Assembly: GCA_945896935.1 (NCBI GenBank) | Contig: CAMDER010000084.1 | Location: forward strand, 1 to 7,404 | DNA length: 7,404 nucleotides | Origin: Bifidobacterium breve | GTDB taxonomy: Bacteria > Actinomycetota > Acidimicrobiia > Acidimicrobiales > Ilumatobacteraceae | Direction of reading: 5' to 3' | In this document: positions 1 to 6,464 of the stretch, piece after piece | How the letters are laid out: each line of letters opens with the position of its first letter | Position numbering within the stretch: position 1 is the first letter of the stretch | The notes under the pieces: generated by a model | Told to the model about the DNA's origin: nothing | The model's database searches: none | What the model saw: only the letters and a program-made list of their open reading frames with translations | Made by a program: the position numbers and the translations under genes

Positions 1-312
1 GATTGGGCGACTCCGGTATATGACGGCGCACTAGGCGCGTGTCACGCGCTCGAGTTGGTGTTTGTGTTTAACAATCTTGGTGATCCGGCAGCGGCGTATT
101 TGAGTGGCGACAATGCACCGCAAAATGTCGCTGATGCAATGCATCAAGCGTGGGTTGCATTTGTGAAGACCGGTAATCCGCAACATGCTGGAATTCCAGA
201 ATGGACTCGACACAACATCAACGATCGACCAATGATGCAGTTCAATACAACATCAACTCTTGGTCACAATCTGTGCGCTGATGAACTCGCTTTGTGGGAT
301 GGCGTACTTTAA
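1..312 (+). CDS. Type B carboxylesterase (alpha/beta hydrolase), 3' part only
   Basis: The frame is open from the first base, so this is the C-terminal ~103 residues of a gene that begins outside the window. It matches the end of type B carboxylesterases (p-nitrobenzyl esterase/cholinesterase family), serine hydrolases that cleave carboxylic esters. The fragment GACHALELVFVFNN near its start carries the family's catalytic histidine (codon at 43-45); relatives usually read HALELPFVF, so Val replaces Pro here. Further on come the conserved MHQAWVAFVKTGNP and PEW segments and a short tail ending in WDGVL. The nucleophile elbow and acidic residue lie upstream and cannot be checked. The TAA stop (310-312) overlaps the stop of the converging minus-strand gene. 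A later TTG at 55 is not a credible start because it would exclude the catalytic His. Substrate is unknown. Confidence 0.88.
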   Translation, partial: DWATPVYDGALGACHALELVFVFNNLGDPAAAYLSGDNAPQNVADAMHQAWVAFVKTGNPQHAGIPEWTRHNINDRPMMQFNTTSTLGHNLCADELALWDGVL

Positions 313-989
313 GAAATGTCTTTCATGCGTTGCCGAAGTTGCACAAAAACTTCTTCGCCAACTATCGCCGTCAATTCTTCAGCCAAACTTTCAATAACTT
401 GTTGTTCGCCGATATACGCCTCGGGCTCTTCAGTGCACACCCATGCCATCTTGTCGCTGTGATCGCCCCAATCAGATTTGTTCCATCCACGAACGGTTGC
501 GACTTCGACGTCGTCCTCACGCATGACCCAATCAACTTTGATCGGAAGTTGCCAGCACACTGAGGGTTTCCAGTCAATGGGCGACTCATCGTAAGCGATG
601 GCCCCAAGATGTAACGCGCAACCCTCACCACCCGCGAAGCCGTGGCGATTATGAAAAATGCAAGCACCATCAATCACTCGGGTTGCATCATTTTGATCAT
701 CTCGGAATATTCCGCCTGCTTGGGCTTCGGCGTGAAACTGAAAAATCTCAGGAGTCAGAGTTGCGGCCATCGCCGACAAGTTCATTGCTTCATCGACCCC
801 GTCGAGTTCGGCACCCAGCGAACAGCAACCATGGCCAGTGACAGAATCGCGAGTGTCGCCGATGCCCAGGCATCCACGGCCCCAAATACATGTCCAGTTT
901 GAAGTGATGAACGAACGCTCAAAACGCCAGATGGTGTCACCGGCGTCAACCTCGTCAAAGACCTGTTCGTCGGACATGCGATCGGACAT
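309..989 (-). CDS. Conserved cysteine-rich protein, putative metal binding
   Basis: A 226-residue soluble protein without signal peptide or membrane segment. Eight cysteines stand in conserved-looking contexts: Cys34 and Cys40 (WTCIWGRGC), Cys55-Cys56 (GHGCCSLGA), Cys110 (DGACIFHNR), Cys124 with His127 (GEGCALH), Cys145 (WKPSVCWQLPI) and Cys185 (AWVCTEEPEA). The CC...CIF...GCALH...KPxxC order resembles the YkgJ/DUF3109-like cysteine clusters thought to chelate zinc or iron, but I cannot confirm membership. I recall close relatives annotated as hypothetical proteins in actinobacteria such as Streptomyces. Function is unknown; metal binding is inferred from Cys/His spacing. The ATG at 989 has no Shine-Dalgarno but has TAGTCT 6 nt upstream, which supports a leaderless start there rather than at Met5 (977). 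The 3' end overlaps the esterase stop by 4 nt, and recQ diverges from its 5' side. Confidence 0.85.
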   Translation of the reverse strand: MSDRMSDEQVFDEVDAGDTIWRFERSFITSNWTCIWGRGCLGIGDTRDSVTGHGCCSLGAELDGVDEAMNLSAMAATLTPEIFQFHAEAQAGGIFRDDQNDATRVIDGACIFHNRHGFAGGEGCALHLGAIAYDESPIDWKPSVCWQLPIKVDWVMREDDVEVATVRGWNKSDWGDHSDKMAWVCTEEPEAYIGEQQVIESLAEELTAIVGEEVFVQLRQRMKDIS

Positions 990-995
990 GTGATC

Positions 996-1001
996 AGACT
1001 A
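996..1001 (-). promoter_or_regulatory. Putative -10 element (TAGTCT) of a leaderless promoter
   Basis: On the minus strand the sequence reads TAGTCT-GATCAC-ATG. The hexamer fits the actinobacterial -10 pattern TANNNT and lies at -12 to -7 if transcription starts on the A of the start codon, the usual geometry of leaderless mRNAs. No purine-rich ribosome binding site precedes this ATG. No convincing -35 is seen. The same hexamer and spacing occur before the gene starting at 7379. Confidence 0.5.
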
Positions 1002-1067
1002 CGGCGCGGGTACACGGTTTGTTAGAAATCGTCTCCGAATGGCACACCCTTGCGCCACACTGATGTT

Positions 1068-3137
1068 GTGAGTCATTTAGAAACAACCAATCGCGAGTTC
1101 GCCGAACAACATATGAATATCGTGCTCGGTCGCCTTGCTGGCCCCGATGCACATCCTCGTGGTGATCAAGTTGATGCGGTTCATGCGGTGCTTCAACCAG
1201 CATCACGAGTATTAGTAGTGCAAGCGACGGGCTGGGGTAAGTCGGCGGTGTATTGGGCAGCAACTCATGCTTTGCGCCATTCGGGCGCTGGGCCAACGTT
1301 GGTGGTTTCGCCACTCTTGGCACTGATGCGCGATCAGGTCACCGCTGCCGAACGAGCTGGATTGACTGCGGCCACCGTGAACTCAACCAACTTTGATGAG
1401 TGGGACGAAGTTTTTCGTCAACTCGACAACAACACTCTTGATGTCTTGCTGGTGTCGCCCGAACGTTTAGGAAATACGCGCTTCGCAGCTCGACTCGGTG
1501 AACTATTAGCGCGAGTCGGACTGATCGTGATTGACGAAGCGCACTGCATCAGCGACTGGGGATTTGATTTCCGTCCCGACTATCAACGATTAGCCCGAGC
1601 GTTGTTGTCAACGCCGACTGCATCAGTGCTTGCAACGACCGCAACAGCAAACGAACGCGTTACCAAAGATGTCAGCGATCAACTTGGTGCTCATACTGTG
1701 ACGTATCGCGGGACGTTGGCGCGCACGTCACTCACGTTGTCGGTGGTTCCCGGTTTGACACCGCTTAAGCGCTATGCCTGGATTGCTGATGCACTTGAAC
1801 AATTGCCAGGCTCAGGAATCATTTATGTGTTGACGGTTGCCGAGGCCGACAAGCTTGCCGCATTCTTGGCATCTTGTGGACACAAGGTCGATGCGTATAC
1901 GGGTCAACTTGATGGAGATTCACGAATCGCGATTGAAGAGCGTCTGCGCAACAATGAAATCAAGGCAGTGATTGCCACATCGGCACTCGGAATGGGATAT
2001 GACAAACCCGACCTTGGTTTTTGCGTGCATGTTGGTTCGCCATCGACGCCAGTTGCGTATTACCAACAAGTTGGTCGTGCTGGACGCGCCGTTGCGCATG
2101 CCGATGGGGTGTTGTTGCCATCCGATGCCGATGAACGTATTTGGGAATATTTTGCGACCGCGTCAATTCCCGATCCCAAGTCGGCCGACAAAGTGTTGGC
2201 ATCCATCGCTGAACAGCCACGCACATTGATGGAAATTGAAAGTGAAACAGGATTACGTCGGGGACGGCTTGAAGCGTTGCTGAAGATTTTGGCTGTTGAA
2301 GGCGTTGTCGAAAAGGTTGGTACGGCGTGGGCCACGACGGGTGAACGTTATGTGCACAACACCGCAAAGTGGGCCGACCTCGCCAAGGTTCGCGCCACCG
2401 AAGCCGACATCATGCGCAAGTACGCGCATGGTGAAGGTTGCTTGATGGCGTTCTTGCAAATTGCTTTAGACGATCCCAGCCCTGCCGCCTGCGGCCGTTG
2501 CTCGGTATGCACCGGCAACATTCCTTTTCCTGGTGGCGAACCATCTCATGACAAGTTGATGTTGGCGCGGGCATTTATGCGCGGCACCGATGCCGACATT
2601 GAACCGCGCAAGCAATGGCCAAAAGGTGTGAGTCGCAAGGGCAACATTGTTGCGCTGAATGCTGGTCGAGCCGTGGCCTTTGCCGACGATCCAGGTTGGT
2701 CAGTTGAGTTGTCCGAGCTTGCCCGAAGCCGTCCCGGAGAAATACCTCAAGTCATGCTCGATGGGGCTGTGGCTACCCTTGGCCGCTGGTCAAAGGTGTG
2801 GGGAACGCGACCGACTGCGGTCGTTCCGTTACCTGCACTTGACATGCGCTCAAATCGACAGCTCGCCGAACATATAGCCAAGGTTGGCAAGTTGCCGATG
2901 CACGACGTATTCACATGGACTGGTGGCGCCATACCCGATGATGCGGCATCAACACCGGTGGTTGCACATCTCGAAACGGTACTGACGATCACCGCGGATC
3001 ACGAATTACCTCGTGGCCCGGTGTTATTCGTGACAACCGATGTGCGGACGCGATGGACCGCAACTGTTGCTGGCGCGATGTTGCGCGCTCAAGGAATACC
3101 TGCAGTCTTGTTGCTGGCTCTGCACTTGCGTCCCTGA
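1068..3137 (+). CDS. recQ: RecQ-family ATP-dependent DNA helicase with PRTase-like C-terminus
   Basis: A superfamily 2, 3'-5' type DNA helicase for DNA repair and recombination. Counting from the GTG at 1068 (689 residues): RecQ motif 0 Arg/Gln (PRGDQ, ~30-34); Walker A ATGWGKS (53-59); motif Ia SPLLALMRDQ (81-90); DEAH box followed by the RecQ aromatic-rich loop, DEAHCISDWGFDFRP (156-170); ATTATA (189-194); and motif VI YYQQVGRAGR ending near 340. A winged-helix-like segment (~372-426) follows, then a RecQ zinc cluster C-x16-C-x2-C-x2-C (Cys458, 475, 478, 481). There is no HRDC domain; residues ~575-689 instead resemble a phosphoribosyltransferase fold with a degenerate PRPP loop. Start choice is uncertain: TTG 1050 and ATG 1113 are in frame and none has a Shine-Dalgarno. 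GTG 1068 is preferred because CACACT lies 6 nt upstream, a weak leaderless -10. Relatives of similar length and layout occur in Streptomyces, from memory. Confidence 0.9.
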   Translation: MSHLETTNREFAEQHMNIVLGRLAGPDAHPRGDQVDAVHAVLQPASRVLVVQATGWGKSAVYWAATHALRHSGAGPTLVVSPLLALMRDQVTAAERAGLTAATVNSTNFDEWDEVFRQLDNNTLDVLLVSPERLGNTRFAARLGELLARVGLIVIDEAHCISDWGFDFRPDYQRLARALLSTPTASVLATTATANERVTKDVSDQLGAHTVTYRGTLARTSLTLSVVPGLTPLKRYAWIADALEQLPGSGIIYVLTVAEADKLAAFLASCGHKVDAYTGQLDGDSRIAIEERLRNNEIKAVIATSALGMGYDKPDLGFCVHVGSPSTPVAYYQQVGRAGRAVAHADGVLLPSDADERIWEYFATASIPDPKSADKVLASIAEQPRTLMEIESETGLRRGRLEALLKILAVEGVVEKVGTAWATTGERYVHNTAKWADLAKVRATEADIMRKYAHGEGCLMAFLQIALDDPSPAACGRCSVCTGNIPFPGGEPSHDKLMLARAFMRGTDADIEPRKQWPKGVSRKGNIVALNAGRAVAFADDPGWSVELSELARSRPGEIPQVMLDGAVATLGRWSKVWGTRPTAVVPLPALDMRSNRQLAEHIAKVGKLPMHDVFTWTGGAIPDDAASTPVVAHLETVLTITADHELPRGPVLFVTTDVRTRWTATVAGAMLRAQGIPAVLLLALHLRP

Positions 3138-3187
3138 ATAAATAGGTGGTTGAACTAAGGTCAAAGCGTTGTTGAACCGCGGGCTAT

Positions 3188-3193
3188 AAGGAG
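3188..3193 (+). promoter_or_regulatory. Shine-Dalgarno sequence of the SDR gene
   Basis: AAGGAG lies 5 nt before the ATG at 3199, a near-perfect match to the 16S rRNA 3' end, and fixes that start codon. It is one of only two clear ribosome binding sites in the window. Upstream, TAAGGT (3156-3161) fits the -10 pattern TANNNT and would give a leader of about 30 nt, but no -35 is visible, so a separate promoter after recQ is only possible. Confidence 0.75.
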
Positions 3194-3198
3194 CCATC

Positions 3199-3999
3199 AT
3201 GAAAATTTCTGATCTGTTTTCTGTTCAAGGAAAAGTTGCTGTAGTCACGGGTGGCTCGCGCGGGATTGGCGAGATGATTGCGGCTGGCTACCTCATCAAC
3301 GGCGCCAAGGTTTATATCAGTTCACGTAAGAAAGATCAGTGTGACGCCACTGCCAAGCGTTTGTCCGAGACACACGGGGCCGAATGCATTTCGATTCCGG
3401 CCAACTTGTCCGAGTTAAGTGGCATCGAATCTTTAGTTGCCGAATTGACGAAGCGTGAAGATCACATTGACATCTTGGTAAATAACGCCGGCGTGTCGTG
3501 GGGTGCACCCCTTGATGACTTCCCCGAATCTGGCTGGGACAAAGTGTTTGATACCAACGTCAAAGGTGTTTTCTTTTTGACGCAGAAAATGTTGCCTTTG
3601 CTTGAATCCAAGGCCACCAACGCCGATCCGTCACGAGTGATCAACATCGGTTCAATCGACGGGATTCGCACACCAATGTTTGACACTCATTCATACGGTC
3701 CATCAAAAGCCGCATTGCATTCGCTCACCAGTCAGATGGCTGCCAAATTGGTCAAGCGCAATATTTTGGTCAACGCGATTGCTCCGGGACCTTTCCCCAC
3801 ATGGATGCTCAGCACCGGTGTCGGCGGGGGCGGCGACGTTGAAGGAACCGACTGGGATGCAGTTGGACGCACCAATCCGCGTAGGCGTGTTGGCACTCCC
3901 GAAGATATTGCGGGATTGGCGATTTTCTTGAGTTCACGTGCTGGTGCTTTCACCGTTGGTGAAGTGATCAAGTGCGACGGCGGAATTGTTATTTCGTAA
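3199..3999 (+). CDS. Short-chain dehydrogenase/reductase, RhlG-like
   Basis: A 266-residue classical SDR, a cytosolic NAD(P)(H)-dependent carbonyl reductase or alcohol dehydrogenase. The cofactor glycine motif TGGSRGIG is at 17-24 and NNAG at 95-98. The catalytic tetrad is complete: Asn120, Ser152 (NIGSIDG), Tyr166 and Lys170 (SYGPSKAAL). PG follows at 196-197, and the protein ends in the usual CDGG segment. Arg43 after the second strand (SSRKK) suggests NADP(H) preference. NNAGVSWGAPL, the MLPLLESKA-to-RVINIGS block and AIAPGPFPTWM are very like RhlG of Pseudomonas, a beta-ketoacyl reductase, as I recall that sequence, so a 3-oxoacyl substrate is plausible but unproven. ATG 3199 is supported by AAGGAG. 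The gene follows recQ by 61 bp and converges on the aldo/keto reductase with 8 bp between stops, leaving no terminator space. Confidence 0.95.
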   Translation: MKISDLFSVQGKVAVVTGGSRGIGEMIAAGYLINGAKVYISSRKKDQCDATAKRLSETHGAECISIPANLSELSGIESLVAELTKREDHIDILVNNAGVSWGAPLDDFPESGWDKVFDTNVKGVFFLTQKMLPLLESKATNADPSRVINIGSIDGIRTPMFDTHSYGPSKAALHSLTSQMAAKLVKRNILVNAIAPGPFPTWMLSTGVGGGGDVEGTDWDAVGRTNPRRRVGTPEDIAGLAIFLSSRAGAFTVGEVIKCDGGIVIS

Positions 4000-4007
4000 C
4001 GAGAAAT

Positions 4008-4886
4008 TTAGATACGGTCGAGTGCCGCCCCATCAAATAACGGTGTCACTCCGAATTCGGCAATATCGCGATTCATCTCTTCATCAAGTGGACGGCCAAG
4101 TTCACCTTGGGCTGCTTCAAGAATGATTGGCAACAACGTCGCGTCACTGGTGGTGTTGAGAAAAAGATCTGATTGCGACAGCACATATCGCACTGCACGT
4201 TTGATGGCATCTGAATCGGTGAGTGGTTCATACCAACTGCGATGAGATTCAGTTCCGTCATCCCAACGACGACGAGCAACAGCCTTGATGGTTTGAGTTG
4301 CAATATTTCGCGTACGACATTCTTCTCGTAATGCAGCGACGTCATCGCGGTATTGAGGGATCGAGAGCAACGAGTGGTTGTACGGAAACAGAACGGCGTC
4401 AAAATCAAACTCCGCCAAGCTGCGCAAGTGCATCGACGGAATACGCAGACCGTGGCCGGTCACGCCAATGAAACGAACCAAACCTTCAGCACGGGCCTGG
4501 TTCAGGGCTGCAACAGCACCACCTTTGTTGAATGCGGTCTGCCATTCATCGGGTTCAACCAAATTGTGCAATTGAATGAGGTCAATTTGATTAACTCCCA
4601 TGCGCTCAAGCGATCGTTCAAGTTCGGCACGGGCCATCGATCCAACTCGCTCTTGTGTCTTTGTCGCAAGGAAAACTTCTGAACGATGATCAACGAGCCA
4701 GGGTTTGAGGTGATCTTCAGATGCCCCGTACATGGCGGCGGTATCAATGTGGTTGACGCCATACGAAGTGACGAGATCAAGTGTTTTGATGGCACGTAAT
4801 TCGCTCATACCCCCGAGTGCAGCCGCACCAAAGATGACGCGACTTGAACGATGACCTGTTTGACCGAATTCAGCGAAAGGCAACAT
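4008..4886 (-). CDS. Aldo/keto reductase
   Basis: A 292-residue cytosolic (beta/alpha)8-barrel oxidoreductase that would reduce aldehydes or ketones with NADPH. All four catalytic residues of the superfamily are visible: Asp48 (NHIDTA), Tyr53 (AMYGASE), Lys76 (LATKT) and His107 (LIQLHN). The flanking blocks ERMGVNQIDLIQLHN and GLVRFIGVTGHG are typical. The C-terminal cofactor region is less standard, with RYVLSQSDLFLNTTSD where many relatives have a vxxxipGxxxxxq type motif, so the exact subfamily is unclear. Length is slightly under the ~310-340 of many members. The ATG at 4886 touches AGGG without normal spacing, so initiation may be leaderless: TACCGT sits 7 nt upstream, inside a perfect inverted repeat (4893-4912). 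The gene diverges from the ethA-like monooxygenase, suggesting shared control. Substrate is unknown. Confidence 0.93.
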   Translation of the reverse strand: MLPFAEFGQTGHRSSRVIFGAAALGGMSELRAIKTLDLVTSYGVNHIDTAAMYGASEDHLKPWLVDHRSEVFLATKTQERVGSMARAELERSLERMGVNQIDLIQLHNLVEPDEWQTAFNKGGAVAALNQARAEGLVRFIGVTGHGLRIPSMHLRSLAEFDFDAVLFPYNHSLLSIPQYRDDVAALREECRTRNIATQTIKAVARRRWDDGTESHRSWYEPLTDSDAIKRAVRYVLSQSDLFLNTTSDATLLPIILEAAQGELGRPLDEEMNRDIAEFGVTPLFDGAALDRI

Positions 4887-4892
4887 CCCTAT

Positions 4893-4912
4893 GACGGTAG
4901 TTCTTTACCGTC
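4893..4912. promoter_or_regulatory. Perfect 7-bp inverted repeat, putative repressor operator
   Basis: GACGGTA (4893-4899), spacer GTTCTT (4900-4905), TACCGTC (4906-4912): both 7-bp arms match exactly over 20 bp. It begins 6 bp upstream of the aldo/keto reductase ATG and 67 bp before the ethA-like ATG. Size and symmetry suit a dimeric repressor of the TetR or similar class. The left arm, read on the minus strand, contains a TANNNT-type -10 (TACCGT), so binding would block the reductase promoter. No gene ends here, so it is not a terminator. No candidate regulator is encoded in the window. Confidence 0.6.
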
Positions 4913-4922
4913 CCCGCTAAGG

Positions 4923-4956
4923 ACTTGTCATCATGAGACGAAGTAGTCTGACAAGT
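4923..4956. promoter_or_regulatory. Perfect 8-bp inverted repeat flanking the ethA-like promoter
   Basis: ACTTGTCA (4923-4930) and TGACAAGT (4949-4956) are exact reverse complements separated by 18 bp, with arm centres 26 bp apart. A smaller GAC/GTC pair (4937-4939, 4946-4948) and the palindrome TCATGA (4931-4936) lie inside. The right arm overlaps the last base of the putative -10 TAGTCT (4944-4949) and runs to about the predicted transcription start, while the left arm covers the -35 zone. This is what a repressor site for the downstream monooxygenase would look like, though an RNA or extrusion hairpin is possible. Confidence 0.55.
4944..4949 (+). promoter_or_regulatory. Putative -10 element (TAGTCT) of the ethA-like gene
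   Basis: TAGTCT followed by G is the same hexamer found 6 nt before two ATGs elsewhere in the window. Here transcription starting 6-7 nt downstream would give a leader of about 23 nt containing the GGGAG ribosome binding site. A clear -35 at 16-18 bp is missing; TTGTCA (4925-4930) is only 13 bp away. Confidence 0.4.
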
Positions 4957-4964
4957 AATTATCA

Positions 4965-4969
4965 GGGAG
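4965..4969 (+). promoter_or_regulatory. Shine-Dalgarno sequence deciding the ethA-like start
   Basis: GGGAG ends 9 nt before ATG 4979. It directly abuts the upstream in-frame TTG at 4970, so it cannot serve that codon. This favours ATG 4979 and a 493-residue protein, and agrees with EthA relatives, which begin a few residues before the first beta strand. Confidence 0.7.
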
Positions 4970-4978
4970 TTGATCACC

Positions 4979-6460
4979 ATGTCGCAGTCCACATACGTAG
5001 ACGTTTTAATCGTCGGTGCCGGAATCTCGGGTATTGGCATGGCCTATCACCTGCAGCAGCAGTGTCCCGACCGTAGTTACACCATCTTGGAAGGCCGACC
5101 CGATATGGGCGGAACCTGGGATCTGTTCCGTTATCCAGGTGTTCGCTCCGACAGCGATATGCACACTCTTGGTTACAGCTTCAAACCTTGGAAGGAAGCC
5201 AAGTCAATCGCCGATGGTCCTTCAATTCTGAATTACCTGCGCGAGACCGCGAGCGAAAACGGAATTGATAAAAAGATCCAGTTCAATCATTTAGTCACTA
5301 ACGCTTCTTGGTCAACCGAGACAGCAACATGGACCGTGACCGCAACCCATAAAGAAACCAACGAGACGCTCACGTACACCTGCGGTTTCTTGTCAATGTG
5401 CTCGGGCTACTACAGCTATAAAGAGGGCTACACGCCAGAGTTCCCCGGTATTGAAAATTTCTCAGGCCAAGTTGTGCATCCGCAAAAGTGGCCAGACAAT
5501 CTTGATTACGCAGGCAAGCAAGTCGTCGTGATCGGTTCAGGTGCAACCGCGGTGACTGTGGTGCCGGCTATGGCAAGGAAAGCTGCTCACGTGACGATGT
5601 TGCAGCGCTCGCCAACCTACGTGGTGTCGCGACCCGATCATGATGCAATCGCCGACAAACTCCGCAAGATCTTGCCAGAGAAAACTGCTTACGCAATTAC
5701 TCGCGCCAAGAACATCGCTTTGACCAAGTTTTTCTATAACCGTACGCGTACTCAGCCAGACAAAATTAAGGGACAAATTCTAGGTGGAGTACGTAAGGCG
5801 CTTGGTCCCGACTACGACGTCGATACTCACTTCACCCCGACCTATAACCCGTGGGATCAACGTATGTGCCTGATCCCTAATGGCGATCTCTTCACATCAA
5901 TTACGCTTGGCAAGGCTTCGGTGGTGACCGACCACATTGAGCGCGTTACCGAGAACGGCATTTTGTTGAAGTCGGGCGCCACTCTTGAAGCCGACATCAT
6001 CGTCACGGCAACTGGGCTTAATCTCGTCACACTTGGCGAAATTGAATTTACGGTCGACGGCAACGAGGTTGACTTCGCGCAAACCTGGACCTACAAAGGC
6101 TTGGCCTATTCGGATGTTCCAAACTTGGTGTCGACATTCGGATACATCAATGCGTCATGGACTCTGCGCGCCGACGTGGTGGCTAATTACTCGTGTCGTT
6201 TGTTGAATCACATGAAGAAAACAGGGACGCAGCAAGCCACTCCACGGTTACGAGCACAAGACCAAGGTATGACGGCTCGTCCATGGATTGATGATTTCTC
6301 GGCGGGCTACATGCAGCGCATGATGCACTTAATGCCCAAGCAAGGAGATCATGCCCCGTGGCTCAACCCGCAACTCATCGCGGTTGACAAGCAGATGATT
6401 GTGAAGTCGCCCATTGATGACGGGGCCATGCAATTCACGAAAGCCAAGGCTCTCGTTTAG
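4979..6460 (+). CDS. ethA: EthA-like FAD-dependent Baeyer-Villiger type monooxygenase
   Basis: A 493-residue flavoprotein monooxygenase that would use FAD, NADPH and O2 to insert oxygen next to ketones or to oxidise sulfur. It follows Mycobacterium tuberculosis EthA (489 aa, activator of ethionamide) closely along its length, as I recall that sequence. Visible elements: FAD Rossmann motif VGAGISGIG (12-20); MGGTWDLFRYPGVRSDSD (43-60); the BVMO fingerprint FSGQVVHPQKWP (161-172) with His167-Pro168 as in EthA; second Rossmann motif IGSGAT (185-190); YNPWDQRMCLIPNGDLF (289-305); ATGLNL (344-349); NASWTLRAD (391-399). Nothing essential appears missing. ATG 4979 is chosen for its GGGAG; TTG 4970 would add three residues. 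In M. tuberculosis the divergent neighbour is the repressor gene ethR; here it is an aldo/keto reductase. It converges on the di-iron enzyme gene with 4 bp between stops. Natural substrate is unknown. Confidence 0.95.
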   Translation: MSQSTYVDVLIVGAGISGIGMAYHLQQQCPDRSYTILEGRPDMGGTWDLFRYPGVRSDSDMHTLGYSFKPWKEAKSIADGPSILNYLRETASENGIDKKIQFNHLVTNASWSTETATWTVTATHKETNETLTYTCGFLSMCSGYYSYKEGYTPEFPGIENFSGQVVHPQKWPDNLDYAGKQVVVIGSGATAVTVVPAMARKAAHVTMLQRSPTYVVSRPDHDAIADKLRKILPEKTAYAITRAKNIALTKFFYNRTRTQPDKIKGQILGGVRKALGPDYDVDTHFTPTYNPWDQRMCLIPNGDLFTSITLGKASVVTDHIERVTENGILLKSGATLEADIIVTATGLNLVTLGEIEFTVDGNEVDFAQTWTYKGLAYSDVPNLVSTFGYINASWTLRADVVANYSCRLLNHMKKTGTQQATPRLRAQDQGMTARPWIDDFSAGYMQRMMHLMPKQGDHAPWLNPQLIAVDKQMIVKSPIDDGAMQFTKAKALV

Positions 6461-6464
6461 TCAT

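Noticed and set aside
371..902. Open frames on both strands overlapping the cysteine-rich gene
   Set aside because: They look like shadow frames with low-complexity composition. The minus frame at 309-989 has ordered Cys/His motifs and a promoter-like start.
1050..1067. TTG at 1050 as the recQ start
   Set aside because: There is no ribosome binding site or -10 at suitable distance, and TTG is the rarer start. GTG 1068 has slightly better context, although the choice remains uncertain.
1960..2367. Long minus-strand open frame (135 codons) and several overlapping frames inside recQ
   Set aside because: They lie entirely within the strongly motif-supported helicase frame, show no recognisable domain and have no ribosome binding site; they are shadows of recQ.
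3991..4007. ATTTC-N7-GAAAT hairpin at the SDR/AKR 3' junction as a bidirectional terminator
   Set aside because: The stem is only 5 bp and A/T-rich, has no GC-rich core or U tract, and overlaps the SDR stop codon.
4353..4682. Plus-strand open frames inside the aldo/keto reductase
   Set aside because: They are antisense to a gene with a complete Asp/Tyr/Lys/His tetrad, have no family motifs and no Shine-Dalgarno.
4925..4949. TTGTCA/TAGTCT as a normal -35/-10 pair for the ethA-like gene
   Set aside because: The spacer is 13 bp, too short for a sigma-70 type promoter; TTGTCA is better explained as part of the inverted-repeat arm.
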